Shown: positions 8,368 through 17,016 of the stretch, one piece after another
Layout of the letters: every line of letters starts with the position of its first letter
Position numbering within the stretch: the stretch's first letter is position 1
Origin: Mycobacterium sp. UM_WGJ
GTDB lineage: Bacteria > Actinomycetota > Actinomycetes > Mycobacteriales > Mycobacteriaceae
Length of the DNA: 57,995 nucleotides
Assembly (NCBI RefSeq): GCF_000455125.1
Contig: NZ_AUWR01000062.1
Location: 1 to 57,995 of the forward strand
Reading direction: 5' to 3'
Notes under the pieces: generated by a model
The model's database searches: none
What the model saw: only the letters and a program-made list of their open reading frames with translations
What the model was told of the DNA's origin: nothing
Made by a program: the position numbers and the translations under genes

Positions 8368-9474
8368 ATGGCAGTCACCCCCCGATTCCAGGGCCTTTTC
8401 CAGCCCCTGACACTGCGCTCGCTGACCGTGCCCAATCGGTTCGCCATGGCGCCGATGACTCGTCAGGCCTCGCCGAACGGTATTCCTGGCGAAGACGTGG
8501 CGCAGTATTACCGGCGGCGGGCGGCGGGCGGCGTCGGACTGATCATCACCGAGGGCATCCGGCTGCCCGACCCGGCCGCGGGATTCCCGGCCAGCGTGCC
8601 GACGATCGCCGGCGATGAGGTGCTCGCCGGGTGGACTCGCGTGGTCGACAGCGTCCATGCCGAGGGGTCCACGATCGCCGCCCAGCTATGGCATCAGGGG
8701 GTGGAGCGCCGCGACGACGACGGGGTCCAGCCCGTCGGCCCGTCGGGCGTCGACGGCCACGGTGAGCCGCGTGGCCGCGCGTTGCACTCCGACGAGCTCG
8801 CAGAGATCGCCCAGCAGTACGCCGACAGTGCCGCCACCGCCCGCGACATCGGCTTCGATGCGGTCGAGATCCACGGCGCCCACGGCTACCTGTTGGACGA
8901 ATTCTTCTGGGAGCGCACCAACTTGCGCACCGACGGCTACGGCGGATCACTGGCAGCGCGCACCCGGTTCCCAGCTGAAGTGGTCGCGGCCGTCCGTGCG
9001 GCGGTCGGCCCGGACTATCCGATCCTCTTCCGTTTCTCGCAATGGAAGGGCGTGGACTACGCGGCGACCATCGCCGATGATCCGTCGCAGCTTCAGGAAC
9101 TGCTGGCGCCGCTGGTCGAGGCGGGCGTGGACGCACTGCATCCGTCGACGCGCAGGTACTACGGGCCCGGATTCCCGGAACATGACAGTGATTTGAGCCT
9201 CGCCGGGTGGACCAAAAAGGTCACCGGAAAACCGGTCATCGCGGTGGGATCGGTCGGATTGGAGACCCAGTTCCGCAGCGAGAAGCGGGGGCAGGTGATT
9301 GCGCCGGCTCCCATCGACCGGGTGGTGGAGCAGTTCGAGGCCGGCGAATTCGACATTGTCGCGATCGGGCGCGCGCTGCTGGCCGACCCGAACTGGGTGA
9401 ATCGCCTCCGCGACGGCGAGCTGGACGGCTTCACCGGCTACGACGCGGCGGCCGCACTGTCCAAACTGGCCTGA
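8368..9474 (+). CDS. old-yellow-enzyme family NADH:flavin oxidoreductase
   Basis: The 368-residue TIM-barrel flavoprotein shows the FMN-binding start LTVPNRFAMAPMTR, the active-site HGAHGYLLDEFFWERTN block (about 170-187) and a late GRALLADPNW motif. Such enzymes reduce activated C=C bonds of enones or nitro compounds with NAD(P)H; the physiological substrate cannot be told. Neither ATG 8368 nor the upstream ATG 8302 has a convincing ribosome site. ATG 8302 would overlap nucS by 20 bases and add 22 residues; 8368 was chosen because family members begin shortly before this motif. Confidence 0.85.
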   Translation: MAVTPRFQGLFQPLTLRSLTVPNRFAMAPMTRQASPNGIPGEDVAQYYRRRAAGGVGLIITEGIRLPDPAAGFPASVPTIAGDEVLAGWTRVVDSVHAEGSTIAAQLWHQGVERRDDDGVQPVGPSGVDGHGEPRGRALHSDELAEIAQQYADSAATARDIGFDAVEIHGAHGYLLDEFFWERTNLRTDGYGGSLAARTRFPAEVVAAVRAAVGPDYPILFRFSQWKGVDYAATIADDPSQLQELLAPLVEAGVDALHPSTRRYYGPGFPEHDSDLSLAGWTKKVTGKPVIAVGSVGLETQFRSEKRGQVIAPAPIDRVVEQFEAGEFDIVAIGRALLADPNWVNRLRDGELDGFTGYDAAAALSKLA

Positions 9475-9485
9475 TGCTGGGTCAT

Positions 9486-9491
9486 TAGGCT
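9486..9491 (+). promoter_or_regulatory. -10 hexamer TAGGCT, leaderless start of Rv1322-like gene
   Basis: TAGGCT ends 7 bases before ATG 9499. Confidence 0.6.
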
Positions 9492-9498
9492 GGTCGGT

Positions 9499-9795
9499 AT
9501 GGCTCGTCGTCGCAGTTCCTCGCGTCGGCAACAGCCGTTAGGGCCATTGCCGCTGCACCAACGCGTGGAGACCGGCCCCGACGGCTACGACTACATCGTC
9601 GTGCCGATTGCGGGCTCGCGCGCCCTCAAGGTCTACCGTTGCCCGGGTTGCGACCATGAAATCCGTTGCGGAATCGCCCATGTGGTGGTGTGGCCGGCCG
9701 GGCACGGCGGTTCGGCGGACGAGGATCGGCGGCACTGGCACACGCCGTGTTGGGCGAACAGCAGCAACCGGAGTCCGACCCGGAAGTGGTCCTAG
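9499..9795 (+). CDS. small Cys/His-rich conserved protein (Rv1322-like)
   Basis: The 98-residue protein begins with a very basic segment ([10 protein letters not shown]), then a core with [10 protein letters not shown] and a later HWHTPCW. The three cysteines and nearby histidines suggest one zinc site. Length and position between nucS and the epimerase gene match Rv1322, whose function is unknown. The basic N terminus could bind nucleic acid; this is inference. Its stop codon is 4 bases from that of the epimerase gene, which converges on it. Confidence 0.85.
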   Translation: MARRRSSSRRQQPLGPLPLHQRVETGPDGYDYIVVPIAGSRALKVYRCPGCDHEIRCGIAHVVVWPAGHGGSADEDRRHWHTPCWANSSNRSPTRKWS

Positions 9796-9799
9796 TCGC

Positions 9800-10291
9800 T
9801 CAGTGCGCTTCGGCGTTCGCGGCCGGCTCGACCAGCTCGACCAGCACGCCGCCGGCGTCCTTGGGGTGGATGAAATTGATCCGCGAGTTCGACGTGCCAC
9901 GCCGCGGTGCCTCATAGAGAAGCCGGACACCCTGCTCACGCAGCCGCTCGGAGAGCGCGTCGATATCACTGGTCCGGTAGGCCAGCTGCTGCAGACCGGG
10001 GCCGCGCTTGTCCAGGAACTTCGCGATCGTCGAGGACTCGTCGATCGGGGCCATCAGCTGAATCTGTGCGCTGCCGACGGGGGCGCCGCGCACCGCAAGC
10101 ATCGCCTCGACGATGCCCTGCTCCTCGTTGGTCTCCTCGTGCAGCACGATCATCCCGAGCTTGTCGTGGTACCACTTCTTGGCCACTTCCAGGTCCGGGA
10201 CCGCGATACCGACGTGGTCGACCGCCGTCACCAAGGCCGAGGCCAGGGCGGGGCGTACCTCACAAGGTTCAGCGACGGATTCGGTGGTCAT
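9800..10291 (-). CDS. mce: methylmalonyl-CoA epimerase
   Basis: The 163-residue glyoxalase/VOC-fold metalloenzyme interconverts (S)- and (R)-methylmalonyl-CoA, linking propionyl-CoA carboxylation to methylmalonyl-CoA mutase. Visible features are [18 protein letters not shown] with the first metal His, and the paired C-terminal half with [12 protein letters not shown] and VELVEP carrying later ligands. ATG 10291 lies 6 bases after a -10 box and excludes the long upstream in-frame extension, which is antisense to fadA4. It is divergent from fadA4, consistent with a shared role in fatty acid and propionate catabolism. Orthologue: Rv1322A. Confidence 0.92.
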   Translation of the reverse strand: MTTESVAEPCEVRPALASALVTAVDHVGIAVPDLEVAKKWYHDKLGMIVLHEETNEEQGIVEAMLAVRGAPVGSAQIQLMAPIDESSTIAKFLDKRGPGLQQLAYRTSDIDALSERLREQGVRLLYEAPRRGTSNSRINFIHPKDAGGVLVELVEPAANAEAH

Positions 10292-10297
10292 AACGTA

Positions 10298-10303
10298 ACG
10301 GTA
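10298..10303 (-). promoter_or_regulatory. -10 hexamer TACCGT, leaderless start of epimerase gene
   Basis: On the minus strand TACCGT ends 6 bases before ATG 10291. Confidence 0.6.
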
Positions 10304-10372
10304 ACCTGGGCGGAAACATCGTGCTGCGCCGACCGGAAAGATCGGCCTTTCAGACCCGCCCGGGAGGTAGTC

Positions 10373-11554
10373 ATGACGACATCGGTGATCGTTGCTGGGG
10401 CTCGGACCCCGATCGGCCGGTTGATGGGTTCGCTGAAGGATTTCTCCGGCAGCGACCTGGGTGCTGTGGCCATTGCGGGGGCGCTGGAGAAGGCGCAGGT
10501 ACCGGCATCGCTGGTGCAGTACGTGATCATGGGCCAGGTGCTGACCGCGGGGGCCGGCCAGATGCCGGCTCGGCAGGCGGCGGTGGGCGCGGGCATCGGC
10601 TGGGATGTGCCGACACTGACCATCAACAAGATGTGTCTGTCGGGAATCAACGCCATCGCCATGGCTGACCAGCTCATTCGCGCCGGCGAGTTCGATGTGG
10701 TGGTGGCCGGCGGCCAGGAGTCCATGAGCAAGGCACCGCACCTGCTGCTGGACAGCCGGTCGGGCTACAAGTACGGCGATGTGACGGTGCGCGACCACCT
10801 CGCCTACGACGGCCTGCACGACGTTTTCACCGACCAGCCGATGGGTGCGCTCACCGAGCAGCGCAACGACGAGGACAAGTTCACGCGCGCTGAGCAGGAC
10901 GAGTTTGCGGCCGAGTCGCACCGCAGGGCCGCGGCTGCCTGGAAGGACGGCGTTTTCGCCGACGAGGTGGTGCCGGTGAAGATCCCGCAGCGTAAAGGGG
11001 ATCCGCTGGAGTTCACCGAGGACGAGGGCATCCGGGCCAACACCACCGCCGAGTCGCTGTCCGGGCTCAAGCCGGCGTTCCGCAAGGACGGCACCATCAC
11101 CGCGGGCTCGTCGTCGCAGATCTCCGACGGCGCCGCCGCGGTGGTCGTGATGAGCAAGGCGAAGGCGCAAGAGTTGGGTCTGGACTGGCTGTGTGAGATC
11201 GGCGCCCACGGCGTGGTGGCCGGGCCGGATTCGACCCTGCAGTCCCAGCCGGCCAACGCCATCAAGAAGGCGGTCGAGCGCGAGGGGATCTCGGTCGACC
11301 AACTCGACGTGGTGGAGATCAACGAGGCCTTTGCCGCGGTGTCGCTGGCTTCGACCCGGGAGCTGGGGCTGAACGGCGACGTCGTCAATGTGCACGGCGG
11401 CGCGATCGCGGTGGGGCACCCGATCGGGATGTCCGGGGCGCGGATCACCTTGCACGCCGCCCTGGAGCTCAAGCGGCGCGGTTCGGGCTATGCGGTGGCC
11501 GCGCTGTGCGGTGCCGGCGGCCAGGGCGACGCGCTGATCCTGCGCGCGGGGTAA
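10373..11554 (+). CDS. fadA4: acetyl-CoA acetyltransferase (thiolase)
   Basis: The 393-residue thiolase condenses two acetyl-CoA molecules or cleaves acetoacetyl-CoA. The nucleophilic Cys is in [10 protein letters not shown] (about residue 89). The catalytic His is in [14 protein letters not shown] and the second Cys in CGAGGQGDA near the C terminus. ATG 10373 has a GGGAGG ribosome site 7 bases upstream; an open frame extends much further upstream but runs antisense to the epimerase gene. Orthologue: Rv1323. The divergent epimerase gene suggests a joint acyl-CoA catabolic role. Confidence 0.93.
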   Translation: MTTSVIVAGARTPIGRLMGSLKDFSGSDLGAVAIAGALEKAQVPASLVQYVIMGQVLTAGAGQMPARQAAVGAGIGWDVPTLTINKMCLSGINAIAMADQLIRAGEFDVVVAGGQESMSKAPHLLLDSRSGYKYGDVTVRDHLAYDGLHDVFTDQPMGALTEQRNDEDKFTRAEQDEFAAESHRRAAAAWKDGVFADEVVPVKIPQRKGDPLEFTEDEGIRANTTAESLSGLKPAFRKDGTITAGSSSQISDGAAAVVVMSKAKAQELGLDWLCEIGAHGVVAGPDSTLQSQPANAIKKAVEREGISVDQLDVVEINEAFAAVSLASTRELGLNGDVVNVHGGAIAVGHPIGMSGARITLHAALELKRRGSGYAVAALCGAGGQGDALILRAG

Positions 11555-11698
11555 CGGCTTCCCTACGGTTGCGTAGGTTGCTGGCGCGGGCTGTTTCGGC
11601 GCCGCGACACCCGGGTGTGATCTTGGTCATAGCGCGGTGGTTGTGGGCGAAAGCGGCCGTCGGCGGCGCAGCGGGGACGACGTGACAGACTTGACGGC

Positions 11699-12610
11699 GT
11701 GACTCGTCCTCGACCCCCGATCGGCCCGGCGTTGGCCGGAGCAGTGGATTTGTCCGGCCTGAAGAAGCCGGCTCAATCCGGCGCCACCGCCGCGAAGGCC
11801 CCGGCTCCCCCTGGTGCCACCGAGATCACCGAGGCCAACTTCGAAGACGAGGTGCTGGTCCGGTCCAATCAAGTGCCGGTGGTGGTGCTGCTGTGGTCAC
11901 CGCGCAGCGAAGCCTGCATTCAGCTGGCCGACACCCTGGCGGCGCTGGCCCAAGACGACAACGCCGACGGCGCACCCAAGTGGGCGCTGGCAACCGTCAA
12001 TGTCGACGTGGCCCCGCGGGTGGCGCAGGTGTTCGGGGTGGACGCGGTGCCGACCGTGGTGGCGCTGGCCGCCGGACAACCGATCACCAGTTTTCAGGGG
12101 TCCCAGCCGCCGGACCAGCTGCGCCGCTGGGTGGACTCGCTGGTGTCGGCCACCGCGGGCAAGCTCGCCGGCGGCGGCGACGCTGAGCAGCCCGAGCAGG
12201 TGGACCCGGTGCTGGCGCAGGCCCGCGACCACCTCGATGCCGGTGACTTCCAAGCGGCGCGAGCCTCTTACCAGGCGTTGCTGGACACCGACCCCAACCA
12301 CGTCGAGGCCAAGGGGGCGCTGCGCCAGCTCACCTTCCTGGAGCGCGCGACCGGGCGGCAACCCGATGCGCCGGCGCAGGCCGACGCCGACCCGGGCAAC
12401 ATCGAGGCCGCCTTCGCAGCCGCGGACGTGCAGATCCTCAACCAGGACGTCACCGCGGCGTTCGACCGGCTGATCGCGCTGGTGCGACGGACCGCCGGTG
12501 ACGAGCGGGCCGCGGTGCGGACCCGGCTGGTGGAACTGTTCGAGCTGTTCGACCCCGCCGATCCGGAGGTCGTCGCCGGACGGCGCAATCTGGCCAACGC
12601 GCTCTACTGA
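11699..12610 (+). CDS. thioredoxin-fold co-chaperone-like protein lacking CXXC, with TPR-like C terminus
   Basis: The 303-residue cytoplasmic protein has a Pro/Ala-rich N terminus (about 1-45), a thioredoxin fold (about 45-150, with VVVLLWSP and the cis-Pro region DAVPTVVAL) and a helical C terminus with paired TPR-like repeats. The active site reads WSPRSEAC where WCGPC is expected, so dithiol chemistry is not possible in the usual way. The layout matches Rv1324 and the YbbN/CnoX family, which acts as a holdase and binds chaperonin clients. Start is GTG 11699. In H37Rv a PE_PGRS gene separates it from glgB; that gene is absent here. Confidence 0.85.
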   Translation: MTRPRPPIGPALAGAVDLSGLKKPAQSGATAAKAPAPPGATEITEANFEDEVLVRSNQVPVVVLLWSPRSEACIQLADTLAALAQDDNADGAPKWALATVNVDVAPRVAQVFGVDAVPTVVALAAGQPITSFQGSQPPDQLRRWVDSLVSATAGKLAGGGDAEQPEQVDPVLAQARDHLDAGDFQAARASYQALLDTDPNHVEAKGALRQLTFLERATGRQPDAPAQADADPGNIEAAFAAADVQILNQDVTAAFDRLIALVRRTAGDERAAVRTRLVELFELFDPADPEVVAGRRNLANALY

Positions 12611-12634
12611 GCCCGCGTTATGGCCCGCTCGGCG

Positions 12635-14851
12635 CTACTCGGGTGCCAGCCACACCGCCGACAAGGCGGGTAACACCAGCACCGCCGAGGCCGGCCGGCC
12701 GTGCCACGGTTCATCGGTGGCCTCGACGCCGCCTAAGTTGCCCTCGCCCCAGCCGCGGTAGCCGACCGCATCGGTGTTGAGCACCTCACGCCAGCGGCCC
12801 GCCCGGGGCAACCCCAGGTGGTAATCGGCGTGGGTGACCCCGGCGAAGTTGAATACGCAGGCCAGCACCGAACCGTCGGTGCCGTAGCGCAGGAAGCTCA
12901 GCACGTTGTTGGCCGAGTCGTTGGCGTCGATCCAGGAGTAGCCCCGCGGGTCGGCATCCTGGGTCCACAGGGCGGGCAGGGCGCGGTAATGGGCGTTGAG
13001 GTCACTGACCAGCCGCAGAATGCCGGGGGAGTAGCCGTCAGGCTCGATCCGGGGGTCGAGCTGAAACCAGTCGACGCCGCGCTCGTTGCACCACTCGGCG
13101 CGCTGGCCGAACTCCTGGCCCATGAACAGCAATTGCTTGCCGGGATGCGCCCACTGGTAGGCCAGCAGGGCGCGCAGACCGGCGGCCCTGTGGTGGTCGT
13201 CGCCGGGCATCCTGGACCACAGCGTGCCCTTGCCGTGCACCACCTCGTCATGGCTGACCGGCAGCACGTAGTTCTCGCTGAATGCGTAGAGCATCGAGAA
13301 CGTCATGTTGTGGTGGTGGTAGCTGCGGTGCACCGGATCGTGGCCGAGGTAGGCCAGGGTGTCGTGCATCCAGCCCATGTTCCACTTCATTGAAAAACCC
13401 AGTCCGCCAAGGCTGGTGTCGCGGGTGACTCCCGGCCAGGAGGTGGACTCCTCGGCGATGGTCACGATGCCCGGCGCGACCCGGTGGGTGGTCGCGTTCA
13501 GCTCCTGCAGGAACTGCACCGCCTCCAGGTTCTCTCGGCCGCCGTGGATGTTGGGGGTCCATCCGCCGTGCGGACGCGAATAGTCCAGGTAGAGCATCGA
13601 TGCGACGGCATCCACCCGCAGCCCGTCCACGTGGAACTCGGTCAGCCAGTACAGCGCGTTGGCGACCAGGAAGTTGCGTACCTCCGGGCGGCCGAAGTCG
13701 AACACGTAGGTGCCCCAGTCGAGTTGCTCCCCGCGATGCGGATCGGAGTGCTCGTAGAGCGGGGTCCCATCGAATCGGCCCAGCGCCCAGTCGTCCTTGG
13801 GGAAATGCGCCGGCACCCAGTCCACGATGACGCCGATGCCGGCCCCGTGCAGCGCGTCGACCAGTGCCCGAAAGTCGTCGGGGGTGCCGAAGCGCGCGGT
13901 CGGGGCGTAATACGACGTCACCTGGTATCCCCAAGACCCACCGAACGGGTGCTCTGCCACCGGCAGCAGTTCGACGTGGGTGAAGCCCTGCTGGACAACG
14001 TATTCGGTCAGTTCGACGGCCAACTGGCGGTAGCTGAGCCCGGGTCGCCAAGAGCCCAGATGGACCTCGTAGGTGCTCATCGGCTCGCTCACCGGGTCGC
14101 GCTTGCAGCGCTGGGCCATCCAGTCCGCGTCGTTCCAGGTGTAGTCGCTGAACGTCACCATCGATGCGGTGCGCGGTGGCACCTCGGTGGCGTAGGCGAA
14201 CGGATCGGCGCGCTCGGTGACGGCGCCGTCGGCCCCGTGGATACGGAATTTGTAGAGGCCGGCGGTGGGGAAGTCCGGCCAGAACAGTTCCCAGATCCCC
14301 GAAGAGCCCAGTGACCGCAGCGGGGCGTCGTCGCCGGTCCAGCCGTTGAAGTCGCCGATCAGGCTCACCCCGGTGGCGTTGGGTGCCCACACCGCGAAGG
14401 ACACGCCGGACACCTCGCCGTCGGGAGTGGTGAAGCTGCGGTGCTGAGCCCCCATCACTTGCCAGAGACGTTCGTGGCGTCCTTCGGCGAACAGGTACAG
14501 GTCGAAATCGCCCAGGGTCGGGGCGAATCGATACCCGTCGGCGACCGTGTGCACCCCGGTGGGTTCGGCGAACTCGGCCGTCTCCGGATAGTGCACCTCC
14601 AGGCGGTAGTCGATGAGGTCGGTGAACGGCAGGGCAGCGGCGAACAACCCGGAGCCCAGGTCGCGCATGGTGAAGCGCTCGGTACCGACGAGCACCACCA
14701 CGCGCCGAGCGCGTGGGCGCAACGCCCGGATGACGGTGGTTTTGCCGTACTCGTGAGCGCCCAGGACGGAGTGCGGATCGTGGTGTTCACCGGCACGTAG
14801 CCGAGCCAGGTCGGCAGGGTGGGGTGCCAGGTGTGGGGTCACGGTGCTCAT
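12635..14851 (-). CDS. glgB: 1,4-alpha-glucan branching enzyme
   Basis: The 738-residue GH13 enzyme introduces alpha-1,6 branches into cytoplasmic glucan. Two N-terminal CBM48-type segments (up to about 220) precede a (beta/alpha)8 barrel with conserved blocks [21 protein letters not shown] (nucleophile Asp), TIAEESTSW (acid/base Glu) and [12 protein letters not shown], then a C-terminal beta domain. Length matches Rv1326c (731). Its ATG shares one base with the glgE stop codon (TGATG), so the two are translationally coupled. It branches the chains that GlgE extends from maltose-1-phosphate. Confidence 0.95.
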   Translation of the reverse strand: MSTVTPHLAPHPADLARLRAGEHHDPHSVLGAHEYGKTTVIRALRPRARRVVVLVGTERFTMRDLGSGLFAAALPFTDLIDYRLEVHYPETAEFAEPTGVHTVADGYRFAPTLGDFDLYLFAEGRHERLWQVMGAQHRSFTTPDGEVSGVSFAVWAPNATGVSLIGDFNGWTGDDAPLRSLGSSGIWELFWPDFPTAGLYKFRIHGADGAVTERADPFAYATEVPPRTASMVTFSDYTWNDADWMAQRCKRDPVSEPMSTYEVHLGSWRPGLSYRQLAVELTEYVVQQGFTHVELLPVAEHPFGGSWGYQVTSYYAPTARFGTPDDFRALVDALHGAGIGVIVDWVPAHFPKDDWALGRFDGTPLYEHSDPHRGEQLDWGTYVFDFGRPEVRNFLVANALYWLTEFHVDGLRVDAVASMLYLDYSRPHGGWTPNIHGGRENLEAVQFLQELNATTHRVAPGIVTIAEESTSWPGVTRDTSLGGLGFSMKWNMGWMHDTLAYLGHDPVHRSYHHHNMTFSMLYAFSENYVLPVSHDEVVHGKGTLWSRMPGDDHHRAAGLRALLAYQWAHPGKQLLFMGQEFGQRAEWCNERGVDWFQLDPRIEPDGYSPGILRLVSDLNAHYRALPALWTQDADPRGYSWIDANDSANNVLSFLRYGTDGSVLACVFNFAGVTHADYHLGLPRAGRWREVLNTDAVGYRGWGEGNLGGVEATDEPWHGRPASAVLVLPALSAVWLAPE

Positions 14852-16884
14852 CAGCGGCGCAGCATCTCGGTTCGGGCACCGGCGTTGATCGGCGGCATGG
14901 TGACGATGTGGGCGACCGCGTGTGCCGGGTCCAAGCGCACATAGTTGTCCTGGCCCCAGTTGTAGTCCTCGCCGCTGATCTGATCACGTACCCAGAAGCG
15001 TTGGTAGTCAGGCATTCCCAGCGCCCACATGTCCAGGTGTAGTGTCGCCTGCTCGGCGCCGAACGGGTTCAGCGTGACCACCACCAGCACGGTGTCGCCG
15101 GTGGCCGGGTCGAACTTGCTGTAGGCCAGCAGCGCGTCGTTGTCGACATGGTGGAAGTGCACGGTGCGCAGCTGGTTGAACGCCGGGTGCAGTCGGCGAA
15201 TCTCGTTGAGCCGCGCGATGAACGGTTCTAGGGAGCGGCCTTCGGCGATGGCGCCGGCGAAGTCGCGGGGCCGAAGTTCGTATTTCTCCGAATCGAGGTA
15301 CTCCTCGCTGCCTTCATGGACCGCACGGTCCTCGAACAACTCGAATCCGGAGTAGACGCCCCACGCCGGACCCAGTGTCGCCGCCAGAACTGCGCGGATG
15401 GCGAACATCCCGGGGCCGCCGTGTTGCAGGCTGGCGTGCAGGATGTCAGGGGTGTTGACGAACAGGTTCGGCCGGCGGAAGTCGGCGAGTTCGGCGATCT
15501 GCCGTCCGAACTCGGTGAGCTCGGATTTCGTTGTCCGCCAGGTGAAGTAGGAGTAGGACTGGGTGAATCCCAGCTTGGCCAGGCCGTACTGGCGCGCCGG
15601 CGGGGTGAACGCCTCGGACAGGAACAGCACATCCGGGTCGATATTCTTGACGGCGGCGATCAACCACAGCCAGAAGTCCGGGGGCTTGGTGTGCGGGTTG
15701 TCCACCCGAAAGATCCTCACCCCGTGGTCCATCCAGAATCGGACCACCCGCAGCACCTCCGCGTACAGGCCGGCCGGATCGTTGTCGAAATTCAGCGGGT
15801 AGATGTCCTGGTACTTCTTCGGCGGGTTCTCCGCGTAGGCGATGGTGCCATCGGGCAGTTCGGTGAACCATTCCCGGTGCTGGGTGGCCCACGGATGATC
15901 GGGTGCGCACTGCAGCGCCAGGTCCAGGGCAACCTCCAGGTCGAGCCGGTGGGCCGCGGCGACGAAGTCGTCGAAGTCACCGATGTCGCCCAGTGCCGGA
16001 TGTACCGCGTCGTGGCCGCCCTCGGCGCTGCCGATGGCCCACGGCGAACCCACGTCGCCGGGTTGGGCGGTCGCGGAGTTGTTGCGGCCCTTGCGGTGTA
16101 CTCGCCCGATGGGGTGAACTGGCGGCAGGTACACCACATCGAAGCCCATCGCCGCGATCCGGGGCAGTGCCGCGGCTGCCGTGGCGAACGTACCGTGCAC
16201 GGGACGTCCCTCGGCGTCCCAGCCGCCGGTCGAGCGGGGGAACATCTCGTACCACGCGCCGCCTCGTGCCAGCGGCCGATCCACCCACACCTGGTGCTCG
16301 ACGCCGGCGGTGACCAGCTCACGCAGCGGGTAGCGGGTCAGCAGCTCGTCGAGCTCGGAGGACAGTGCCGGCGCCGCTCGCGACACCGGATCGCCTGAAG
16401 CGCGCAACGCCGCGGCCGCCGCCAGCACCGGTTTACGTAGTGCGGTCGGTACCCCGGCCGCGGCGCGGTCGAACAACTCGGCGCCGATCACCAGGTCGTT
16501 GGACAGTTCGGCCGCGGCTTGGCCGGCGTCCAATTTGGCGGTCACCGCGTGCCGCCAGCTCTGCAACGGATCCCCCCAGCCCTCGACGCGGAACGTCCAC
16601 AGGCCGACTGCGTCGGGGGTGAAGGCACCGTGGAAGACGTAGGCGTCGAACCCGGTGTGCATGGGCAGCTGCAGTGCTGAGCCCGCGGCGGCCGGTGGGG
16701 AATCACCGGGCAGCGGATAGCGGCGCCCCACGTAGCGCACCACCAACGTCGCCGCGACGGCTTCGTGGCCTTCACGCCAGACGGTGGCCTTGACCGGTAC
16801 GGTCTCACCGACCACCGCCTTGGCCGGGTAACGGCCGCACGAGACGACCGGCTCGACATCGTCGACCTCGACTCGGCCAGCCAC
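14851..16884 (-). CDS. glgE: alpha-1,4-glucan:maltose-1-phosphate maltosyltransferase
   Basis: This GH13_3 enzyme (677 residues from this start) transfers maltose from maltose-1-phosphate onto alpha-glucan, the committed step of the trehalose-to-glucan route. Conserved features are [11 protein letters not shown], the nucleophile Asp in [11 protein letters not shown], the Glu in FLSEAFTPP and the FVNTPDILH block. GTG 16884 was chosen because AAGGAG precedes it by 4 bases and the next residues, VAGRVEVDD, match the usual N terminus; GTG 16887 is equally possible and an open frame extends to 16965. It is divergent from glgP and coupled to glgB. Orthologue: Rv1327c. Confidence 0.94.
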   Translation of the reverse strand: MAGRVEVDDVEPVVSCGRYPAKAVVGETVPVKATVWREGHEAVAATLVVRYVGRRYPLPGDSPPAAAGSALQLPMHTGFDAYVFHGAFTPDAVGLWTFRVEGWGDPLQSWRHAVTAKLDAGQAAAELSNDLVIGAELFDRAAAGVPTALRKPVLAAAAALRASGDPVSRAAPALSSELDELLTRYPLRELVTAGVEHQVWVDRPLARGGAWYEMFPRSTGGWDAEGRPVHGTFATAAAALPRIAAMGFDVVYLPPVHPIGRVHRKGRNNSATAQPGDVGSPWAIGSAEGGHDAVHPALGDIGDFDDFVAAAHRLDLEVALDLALQCAPDHPWATQHREWFTELPDGTIAYAENPPKKYQDIYPLNFDNDPAGLYAEVLRVVRFWMDHGVRIFRVDNPHTKPPDFWLWLIAAVKNIDPDVLFLSEAFTPPARQYGLAKLGFTQSYSYFTWRTTKSELTEFGRQIAELADFRRPNLFVNTPDILHASLQHGGPGMFAIRAVLAATLGPAWGVYSGFELFEDRAVHEGSEEYLDSEKYELRPRDFAGAIAEGRSLEPFIARLNEIRRLHPAFNQLRTVHFHHVDNDALLAYSKFDPATGDTVLVVVTLNPFGAEQATLHLDMWALGMPDYQRFWVRDQISGEDYNWGQDNYVRLDPAHAVAHIVTMPPINAGARTEMLRR

Positions 16885-16916
16885 CACACTCCTTCGTCGT
16901 TGGGCTGTATGCGCCC

Positions 16917-16922
16917 ACGGTA
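16917..16922 (-). promoter_or_regulatory. -10 hexamer TACCGT for glgE-glgB
   Basis: On the minus strand TACCGT lies about 33 bases before GTG 16884, leaving a leader of about 26 bases that holds the AAGGAG ribosome site. It therefore looks like a leadered promoter, unlike the divergent glgP promoter. Confidence 0.45.
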
Positions 16923-17002
16923 GCTGTCCAGTGACGTCTACCGGAATCAAGCGAGGTGTTCGCAACCGAATCGTCAGGTCTGTTCGTCAGGCTCCGCTTC
17001 GG

Positions 17003-17008
17003 TAAGGT
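17003..17008 (+). promoter_or_regulatory. -10 hexamer TAAGGT, leaderless start of glgP
   Basis: TAAGGT ends 8 bases before GTG 17017. Confidence 0.55.
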
Positions 17009-17016
17009 GGTGAGGC

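Noticed and set aside
9608-10372. Open frame in phase with and upstream of fadA4
   Set aside because: It runs antisense to the epimerase gene, lacks thiolase-like sequence, and fadA4 has a good ribosome site at ATG 10373.
12611-12634. Missing PE_PGRS gene between the thioredoxin-like gene and glgB as a deletion of interest
   Set aside because: PE_PGRS genes are largely confined to the tuberculosis complex and close relatives, so absence is expected.
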